A stretch of 64,000 nt of DNA from Sinorhizobium sp. A49 (GTDB lineage: Bacteria > Pseudomonadota > Alphaproteobacteria > Rhizobiales > Rhizobiaceae): positions 372,001-436,000 of the forward strand of contig NZ_MUNW01000032.1 of assembly GCF_002002725.1 (NCBI RefSeq), given 5' to 3'. Each line of letters begins with the position of its first letter. The first letter of the stretch is position 1. Made by a program: the position numbers and the translations under genes. This document shows, piece after piece, positions 58,326 to 64,000 of the stretch. Below the pieces are notes generated by a model. It searched no databases, was not told the DNA's origin, and saw only the letters and a program-made list of their open reading frames with translations.

Positions 58326-58967
58326 TCAGGCCGTAGCGCGCCTATGGCGCGTGACCTCGGCAATGGCAAACTCGGCAATCGGTAACAGGTCCGCCTCTCC
58401 GGCTCCGTCCTGCGCCTGTACCGTCATTCCCTGCAGGATGGCGCCGATAAAGCGAGCAAGCCCGCCCGCATCCGTGTGTTCGCGCAATTCGCCCTCCTCG
58501 ACACCACGGCGAAGCCGCGCCTCGAGCGCCGCGAGCGTCTGGCCGCGAAGAGCGGTCACGTGGCGGGCGATCGCGTCATTTTCGACGGCACAGGTCAAGA
58601 CGGCGGTCGAGATCATGCAGCCTTTCGGTCGCCCGGGAAGCGAAAACTCATGCGCTGAAATCCGAAGAAGCCTCGCAATAGCATCGACCACGTGCCCTTC
58701 ACCGTTGAGGTTCCGGCCGGCCGCCGCCCCCTCTTCCTGCCGATAGCGCTCAAGCGCTTCGCGATAGAGGTCCGCCTTGGAGACGAAGGCCGCATAGAGG
58801 CTCTGCGGCGTAATCCCCATGGCTGCGGTCAGATCGGCAATCGATGCCCCCTCGTAACCGAGCCGCCAAAAGGTTTCTCCGGCGGCCGCAAGGACAACAT
58901 CGCGGTCGAAAGCACGCGGTCGCCCACGCCGGCGGGTAGATGATTCCAAGAAACTGCTATTTTTCAC
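58326..58967 (-). CDS. TetR family transcriptional regulator
   Basis: A 213-residue regulator. The TetR DNA-binding domain is GETFWRLGYEGASIADLTAAMGITPQSLYAAF (in two parts, residues about 29-60), followed by the linker KADLYREALERY and a helical ligand-binding domain. GTG at 58967 is taken as start, with the basic segment RRRGRPRAFD following; a TTG at 58949 and GTG at 58976 are alternatives. The open frame runs on upstream through the serine hydrolase gene as a shadow. It is divergent from that gene and likely represses it; TCTAGAATTAGA-type sequence lies in the 75-base gap. Confidence 0.88.
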   Translation of the reverse strand: MKNSSFLESSTRRRGRPRAFDRDVVLAAAGETFWRLGYEGASIADLTAAMGITPQSLYAAFVSKADLYREALERYRQEEGAAAGRNLNGEGHVVDAIARLLRISAHEFSLPGRPKGCMISTAVLTCAVENDAIARHVTALRGQTLAALEARLRRGVEEGELREHTDAGGLARFIGAILQGMTVQAQDGAGEADLLPIAEFAIAEVTRHRRATA

Positions 58968-59042
58968 AACGATCACTCTAGAATTAGAATCGCACCTGAC
59001 ACATTCAGGAACGACCATTGTGATTATAGGAGGTTTTCCACG

Positions 59043-60164
59043 ATGAGTCTCCACCTCAAGTGTGCTGCCCTGGTCTCCGCGCTGCTCGCCTTTCCGGCAT
59101 TTGCCGATGATCACGGCCAATCGGCACTCAAAGCGCAACTCGACCCGGTGATCGATCGCGCGATTGCCGAAAAGCGCATCGTCGGCACCGTCGTTCTCGT
59201 GGCTCGCGACGGCGAACTTGCTTATGCGAGAGCCTCCGGCCTTGCCGACCGCGAGGCAGACCGCACCGCGCGCCAGGACGATATCTTCCGCTTTGCCTCG
59301 GTGACGAAACCGTTGGTGACCGTGGCTGCGATGCGGCTCGTCGAACAGGGACGCATCAAACTGGACGATCCCGTCAGCAAATGGCTTCCGGATTTCCGGC
59401 CTATCTTCAACGGCAACGAGGCGCCGATCCTGGTGCGCCACCTCCTCAACCATACCGCCGGGCTCGAATACGGCTTCTTCCAGCCGCCAGGCGGCTCCTA
59501 CGCGAAGGCCGGCGTTTCCGATGGGCTTGATCTCTCCGGCATCACCCTCGACGAGAACCTGAAGCGTATCGCCACCGTTCCGCTCGCATCGCCACCGGGC
59601 GAGACCTGGCGCTATTCCGTAGCGATCGACGTGCTCGGCGCCGTCATCGAGAAGGCTACAGGCAAGACGCTGGACAAGGCTGTCGACGAACTGGTCGTGA
59701 CGCCGCTGGCACTTTCCGACACCGGCTTTTCCGTAAAGCAGACGGACAGGCTGAGCGCCGCCTACTTCGATGGCTCGCCCGCCCCTGTCCGCATGGAAGG
59801 TGATGCCGCCGTGCCGATCGGCGAGGGAAAGCTGACGTTCCTGGAAACGATCCGCAAGGGCGGCGGCGAGTTGCTCTCGCCGGAGACGGTCAAGACGATG
59901 ATGCAGGATCAAACGGGGCCGCAAGCGGAAACGCAAGGGCCGGGCTGGGGCTTTGGCTATGGCTGGGCCGTCCTCGTCGATCCCGCTGCGGCCGGAACGC
60001 CTCAGTCGAAGGGCACGATCCAGTGGGGCGGCGCCTACGGCCACAACTGGTTCGTCGATCCGGTCGAGAATCTTACTGTCGTGGCGCTCACCAACACGGC
60101 GTTCGAAGGCATGTGGGGTCAGTTCACCCGCGACGTGCGCGACGCGGTCTACGCCAAACCGTGA
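59043..60164 (+). CDS. Serine hydrolase of the beta-lactamase/esterase family
   Basis: A 373-residue class C beta-lactamase-related hydrolase with a Sec signal peptide (AFADD, cleavage about residue 21). The nucleophile motif is SVTK (S86-K89), the tyrosine motif is Y191-S-V, and a late HNWFVDPVENL contains the third motif region. The segment usual between the YxN motif and the C terminus appears shorter than in typical relatives. Members act as esterases or D-aminopeptidases; true beta-lactamase activity is unlikely. AGGAGG lies 12 bases before the ATG. It is divergent from the TetR regulator. Confidence 0.87.
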   Translation: MSLHLKCAALVSALLAFPAFADDHGQSALKAQLDPVIDRAIAEKRIVGTVVLVARDGELAYARASGLADREADRTARQDDIFRFASVTKPLVTVAAMRLVEQGRIKLDDPVSKWLPDFRPIFNGNEAPILVRHLLNHTAGLEYGFFQPPGGSYAKAGVSDGLDLSGITLDENLKRIATVPLASPPGETWRYSVAIDVLGAVIEKATGKTLDKAVDELVVTPLALSDTGFSVKQTDRLSAAYFDGSPAPVRMEGDAAVPIGEGKLTFLETIRKGGGELLSPETVKTMMQDQTGPQAETQGPGWGFGYGWAVLVDPAAAGTPQSKGTIQWGGAYGHNWFVDPVENLTVVALTNTAFEGMWGQFTRDVRDAVYAKP

Positions 60165-60186
60165 GCGTCTGAACGATCCCCAAATG

Positions 60187-60230
60187 AAAAGACCCGGCGG
60201 TGATTGGCACCGCCGGGTCTTTTAGTTTTT
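60187..60230. terminator. Bidirectional terminator between the serine hydrolase and aspS
   Basis: A perfect 16-pair stem (AAAAGACCCGGCGGTG at 60187-60202, CACCGCCGGGTCTTTT at 60208-60223) with a five-base loop and a T-rich tail. It serves both convergent genes. Confidence 0.92.
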
Positions 60231-60245
60231 CAATCCGTCCGGACC

Positions 60246-62033
60246 TTAGTCCTTTTTCTGCGGGATCGGGCGGAGCGCCAGTTCGCGCAGCTGGGCCGGT
60301 GTCGCCTCGGACGGCGCACCCATCAAGAGGTCGACGGCCTGCTGGTTCATCGGGAAGATCGAGATCTCGCGCAGGTTCTTGGCGCCGACGAGCAGCATGA
60401 CGACGCGGTCGATGCCGAAGGCCATGCCGCCATGCGGAGGCGCGCCGTACTGGAACGCACGGTAGAGACCACCGAACTGCTCTTCGACTTCCTGCTGCGA
60501 CTTGCCGGTCAGCTCGAACGCCCTGACCATGACTTCCGGCAGCTGGTTACGGATCGAGCCGGACGCGATCTCGAAGCCGTTGCAGACCATGTCGTACTGG
60601 TAGGCCTTGAGCGACAGCGGATCTTCGCTGTTCAGCGCCTCGAGGCCGCCCTGCGGCATCGAGAAGGGGTTGTGGGCGAAATCGATCTTCTTTTCGTCTT
60701 CCAGCCATTCGTAGAACGGGAAGTCGACGATCCAGCAGAATTCAAAGCGGTCACGGTCGACGAGGTTCAGTTCCTCGCCGGCCCGCGTGCGGGCTTCGCC
60801 AGCGAACTTGTAGAACTTGGTGGGGTCGCCGGCGACAAAGAAGCAAGCATCGCCGTCATCGAGGCCAAGCTGCGTGCGGATCGCATCGGTGCGCTCTTCG
60901 CCGATGTTCTTGGCAAGCGGGCCTGCGCCTTCGAGCTTCTCGCCTTCCTTGCGCCAGAAAATGTAGCCGAGGCCCGGCTGGCCCTGGCTTTGGGCCCAGG
61001 CGTTCATGCGGTCGCAAAACGCGCGCGAACCACCGGTCTTGGCCGGGATCGCCCAGACTTCGACCTTCGGGTTTGAAGCGATCATGTTGGCGAACACCTT
61101 GAAGCCGGAACCGGCAAAGTGCTCGGTCACAGCCTGCATCTCGATCGGATTGCGCAGGTCCGGCTTGTCGGAGCCGTATTTGCGGATCGCCGTGTCGTAA
61201 GGGATGCGCGGGAACTTTTCCGTCACCGGCTTGCCGTCGGCAAACTCGACAAAGATGTCGCGGATGACAGGCTCCATCGTCGTCCAAACATCTTCCTGCT
61301 CGACGAAGCTCATTTCGAGGTCGAGCTGGTAGAACTCGCCCGGAAGGCGGTCGGCGCGCGGGTCTTCGTCGCGGAAGCACGGCGCGATCTGGAAATAGCG
61401 GTCGAAACCGGCAACCATCAAGAGCTGCTTGTACTGCTGCGGCGCCTGCGGCAGGGCGTAGAAGCTGCCGGGGTGGATGCGAGACGGCACGAGGAAGTCG
61501 CGTGCGCCTTCCGGCGACGACGCTGTCAGGATCGGGGTCGTGTATTCGGTGAAGCCGACTTCGCCCATGTGGCGGCGCATGGACGAGATGATCTGCGTGC
61601 GCTTGACGATGTTCTTGTGCAGCGTGTCACGGCGCAGGTCGAGGAAGCGGTACTTCAGGCGCACGTCTTCCGGATAATCCGGCTCGCCGAAGACCGGCAA
61701 CGGCAGTTCCTTGGCGGCCGAGAGAACCTCGATCTCCTGAGCGTAGAGCTCGATTTCGCCTGTCGGCATGCCCTTGTTGACGGTGTCGTCCATACGGGCC
61801 TTGACGAGGCCGTCGATACGGACGACCCATTCGCCGCGCACGGTCTCGGCGGCCTTGAAGGCGGGGCTGTCGGGATCGGCGACGACCTGGGTGATGCCGT
61901 AATGATCGCGCAGGTCGATGAAGAGCAGGCCGCCATGGTCGCGGACGCGGTGGACCCAGCCGGAGAGGCGAACGGTGGAGCCGACATCCGACTTGCGGAG
62001 GGCGGCACAGGTGTGGCTGCGGTAGCGGTGCAT
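60246..62033 (-). CDS. aspS: Aspartyl-tRNA synthetase
   Basis: A 595-residue class II synthetase of the bacterial type, charging tRNA-Asp (and possibly tRNA-Asn). An N-terminal OB-fold ([27 protein letters not shown]) is followed by motif 1, motif 2 ([13 protein letters not shown]), the bacterial GAD insertion (about residues 290-410) and motif 3 ([16 protein letters not shown]). The ATG at 62033 gives the family N terminus; the frame is open 59 codons upstream without support. Whether it is discriminating depends on residues I cannot judge here. Confidence 0.97.
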   Translation of the reverse strand: MHRYRSHTCAALRKSDVGSTVRLSGWVHRVRDHGGLLFIDLRDHYGITQVVADPDSPAFKAAETVRGEWVVRIDGLVKARMDDTVNKGMPTGEIELYAQEIEVLSAAKELPLPVFGEPDYPEDVRLKYRFLDLRRDTLHKNIVKRTQIISSMRRHMGEVGFTEYTTPILTASSPEGARDFLVPSRIHPGSFYALPQAPQQYKQLLMVAGFDRYFQIAPCFRDEDPRADRLPGEFYQLDLEMSFVEQEDVWTTMEPVIRDIFVEFADGKPVTEKFPRIPYDTAIRKYGSDKPDLRNPIEMQAVTEHFAGSGFKVFANMIASNPKVEVWAIPAKTGGSRAFCDRMNAWAQSQGQPGLGYIFWRKEGEKLEGAGPLAKNIGEERTDAIRTQLGLDDGDACFFVAGDPTKFYKFAGEARTRAGEELNLVDRDRFEFCWIVDFPFYEWLEDEKKIDFAHNPFSMPQGGLEALNSEDPLSLKAYQYDMVCNGFEIASGSIRNQLPEVMVRAFELTGKSQQEVEEQFGGLYRAFQYGAPPHGGMAFGIDRVVMLLVGAKNLREISIFPMNQQAVDLLMGAPSEATPAQLRELALRPIPQKKD

Positions 62034-62343
62034 CGTGTTATCCCGGAATTGCAAAGCGCCGCGCAGGCCGAAACGGCGCGCGGCAACATGATCAAAATCG
62101 GGCGGAAAAGCGCATGATGCGCCGGCTTTGTCAAGCCGAGACCTCTGCGTTCCCTTCGGGAAGCGCCGACGACGGCGGACAAATTCGACCTGTACACGGG
62201 CTGACGGCAAGGCTTTCGCTCAAACGACGCGAAAAGAATGGATATCGTCACAATTCGCGACTGTGCGCCATGGAAATGCGCCGCTACACATATCGGGTCA
62301 GCCTTTACCCAGACTCGCGAGCCCTTCGGAAGTCGCCTGCCCC

Positions 62344-63582
62344 ATGTCGCAAATTCGTCCGCTCATTCCGCTTCTTGTTACCGCAGGCATCCTCATCGGC
62401 GGCAACGGACTGCAAGGCACCTTCATCTCTCTCAGGGCGCTCGAAGAAGGCTTCTCTACATCGCTGATCGGGGTCATCGGCGCCGGCTACAACATCGGCT
62501 TCGCGCTCGGCTGCGTCTATGTCACCCGCATCCTGCGTTCGATCGGCCATATCCGCACGTTCTCGGCGATGGCAGCGATCGCATCGGCGGCAGCGATCGC
62601 CATGGTGCTCGTCATCAACCCGCTGATGTGGTTCCTGATGCGGCTCGTCGCCGGTATCGCCTTCGCCTGTCTTTTTGCGACCGTCGAAAGCTGGCTGAAT
62701 GCCAGCGTCACCAACACCAACCGTGCGCGCACGCTGTCTGTCTATCGTCTGGTCGATCTCGGTTCGGTGACCGCCGCCCAATATATCATTCCCGGCATCG
62801 GGATCGGCGGCTTCGAATTGTTTGCGATCATCTCGATGGCGCTGACCTTGTCGCTCGTGCCGATTTCCTTTGCCGATCGGTCGAGCCCGGTGGCGCCGGA
62901 AGCGATCCGCTTCGACGTCAAAGCGCTCTGGAACATCTCGCCGCTTGCGACCGTCGGCTGCATCGTCGTCGGCCTGACCAACGCCGCCTTCCGCTCCCTC
63001 GGCCCGATCTACGGACAAGGGATCGGAATGTCGGTGACGGCAATCGCCACCTTCATGAGCGCCGGCATCATCGGCGGCGTGGTGCTGCAGTATCCGCTCG
63101 GTCACTATTCCGACCAGATCGACCGACGCCTGATCATCCTGATCGCCACCTTCGGATCGCTGCTCGCCGGCCTTTTCCTCGCCTTTGGCGCCGGCAACGA
63201 CGAGTGGCTCAACTTTGCCGGCATCTTCCTGTTCGGGGCTTTTGCCATGCCGCTCTATTCGCTCTGCTCGGCGCATGCCAACGATCACGCGGCGGAAGGC
63301 CAGCACGCGCTGGTCTCCGCCGGCATGTTGTTCTTCTGGTCGCTCGGCGCGATCATCGGCCCGCTGTTTGCCTCCTTCCTGCTTGAAATCTTCGGTCCGC
63401 AGGCGCTTTTCATCTATACGGCCGCCATCCTCTTCCTCTTCATGCTCTATACGATCAGGCGCATGACGGCCCGCAGCGGCGTTCCGACGGAAGCCCGCGC
63501 CATGCCCTTCCGCAACTTGCTTCGGACCTCGTCCTTCTTCAACAAGCTCGCGGGCGGCAACCAGCCCCGCAAGGACGACTGA
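62344..63582 (+). CDS. MFS transporter (YcaD-like)
   Basis: A 412-residue membrane protein with twelve predicted helices. The first half begins RPLIPLLVTAGILIGGNGLQGTF and has GFALGCVYVTRILRSIGHIRTF in the helix 2-3 loop; the second half carries YPLGHYSDQIDRRLIIL, the equivalent MFS loop. It resembles YcaD and related major facilitators of unknown substrate. The ATG at 62344 starts the family N terminus; a longer frame to 62128 overlaps the aspS promoter. A multicopper oxidase gene follows 100 bases downstream on the same strand. Confidence 0.87.
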   Translation: MSQIRPLIPLLVTAGILIGGNGLQGTFISLRALEEGFSTSLIGVIGAGYNIGFALGCVYVTRILRSIGHIRTFSAMAAIASAAAIAMVLVINPLMWFLMRLVAGIAFACLFATVESWLNASVTNTNRARTLSVYRLVDLGSVTAAQYIIPGIGIGGFELFAIISMALTLSLVPISFADRSSPVAPEAIRFDVKALWNISPLATVGCIVVGLTNAAFRSLGPIYGQGIGMSVTAIATFMSAGIIGGVVLQYPLGHYSDQIDRRLIILIATFGSLLAGLFLAFGAGNDEWLNFAGIFLFGAFAMPLYSLCSAHANDHAAEGQHALVSAGMLFFWSLGAIIGPLFASFLLEIFGPQALFIYTAAILFLFMLYTIRRMTARSGVPTEARAMPFRNLLRTSSFFNKLAGGNQPRKDD

Positions 63583-63682
63583 GCGACCTGCGGCAAGATG
63601 TGCCTGCGCGAGCGAATTGCTGATTGCGACGATCAGGTTTAGAACCGAGCGATAGTCCTATCCAATTGCCGAGATTGCCAGA

Positions 63683-64000
63683 ATGTCCCTGATCAGCCGC
63701 CGTACATTTCTCCAGGGCTCCGCCGCTTTGGGTGGCGCCTTCGCATTCGGGGCGGGCATGGCGGCGCGCGCCGGAGCTGCACCCGATCCGCAGATCCTGA
63801 CGGCGCAACTGACCGAGGCGCGGATCGCCGCAGAGGGTGTGACGCCCAAGGTCATGACCTATGGATTGGGCGACGCCGCCACAGGCGGCATGCCGCCTGT
63901 GTTGCGCATGCGCATGGGCGAGCCGTACGCCGCAAGACTGATCAACAGGCTCGACGAACCGACAACCGTGCACTGGCACGGTCTTCGCATCCCCAATGCC
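63683..64000 (+). CDS. Multicopper oxidase, N-terminal part, runs off right edge
   Basis: The first 106 residues of a multicopper oxidase. A twin-arginine signal (SRRTFLQGSAALGGAFAFG) is followed by the start of the first cupredoxin domain, with the copper-ligand motif TVHWHGLRI at the edge (HxH, trinuclear site). It resembles CumA/CueO-type periplasmic oxidases, which oxidise Cu(I), Mn(II) or phenolics; the rest of the protein is needed to decide. The ATG at 63683 is preceded by no strong ribosome binding site. Confidence 0.88.
   Translation, partial: MSLISRRTFLQGSAALGGAFAFGAGMAARAGAAPDPQILTAQLTEARIAAEGVTPKVMTYGLGDAATGGMPPVLRMRMGEPYAARLINRLDEPTTVHWHGLRIPNA

Noticed and set aside
58968-60044. 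Long minus-strand frame upstream of the TetR gene (572 aa in total)
   Set aside because: Only the C-terminal 213 residues are a TetR protein; the rest is antisense to the serine hydrolase gene.

Overview
The window reads as a core chromosomal segment of a Rhizobiaceae alphaproteobacterium, most likely Ensifer/Sinorhizobium or a close relative. The basis is gene content and order recalled from that family: metY, rplM-rpsI, speB, argC, ctaA; yceD-plsX-fabH-ihfA-merR; hppA; nusB-ribH; ribE-ribD-nrdR-glyA; ldtP/ldtR; hemB; bpt; parC. GC-rich codon use and rhizobial palindromic intergenic elements agree. The genus is an inference. No phage, IS element, CRISPR array or rRNA operon was seen.

Layout. 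1-9.4 kb: an SDR gene cut by the left edge (apparent -1 frameshift in an A7 run), a divergent MarR regulator with a palindromic operator, a cupin, metY, a CoA-binding protein, an EamA transporter, enoyl-CoA hydratase, a thioesterase, rplM-rpsI, an Lrp regulator divergent from phenylalanine hydroxylase, and agmatinase. 9.4-14.7 kb: a membrane-bound LTA-synthase/sulfatase-type enzyme whose upstream region carries a Pho-box-like and a CtrA-box-like site, then argC, ctaA, a DUF2842 protein and a phosphoesterase. 14.8-24.5 kb: a surface polysaccharide locus (GNAT, Wzc-like, Wza-like, two glycosyltransferases, initiating glycosylphosphotransferase, Wzy-like polymerase), resembling in content and position the unipolar polysaccharide (upp) adhesin locus of Agrobacterium as I recall it. 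The Wzc-like protein has a degenerate kinase domain, and two near-consensus CtrA boxes lie in the divergent wzc/wza promoter. 24.7-25.4 kb: tRNA-Pro(GGG) and a 77-aa gene with a perfect alphaproteobacterial LexA (SOS) box.

25.8-35.6 kb: MerR regulator, ihfA, fabH, plsX, yceD, cytochrome bc1 chaperone, an OmlA/BamE lipoprotein, H+-pyrophosphatase, an MFS transporter, nusB and ribH. 35.8-38.5 kb: an oppositely oriented block (HAD phosphatase, cupin, GNAT, small exported protein) that separates ribH-nusB from ribE-ribD-nrdR-glyA (38.5-42.1 kb). 42.2-49 kb: L,D-transpeptidase LdtP and its probable MarR regulator LdtR, a membrane protein, hemB, an RDD protein, bpt, an EamA transporter and an ArsR-type regulator. 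49-56 kb: parC, an exported protein of unknown function, then a cytochrome P450 gene overlapping an LpxL-type acyltransferase gene, which suggests one lipid-modifying unit. 56-64 kb: a 72-aa gene, a groEL without groES, a TetR regulator divergent from a serine hydrolase, aspS, an MFS transporter, and the start of a Tat-exported multicopper oxidase cut by the right edge.

The best candidates for something undescribed are the SOS-box small gene at 25.2 kb, the P450/acyltransferase pair, the cell-cycle and phosphate-type sites around 11.1 and 18.5 kb, and the dnaX-like slippery sequence in the SDR gene.
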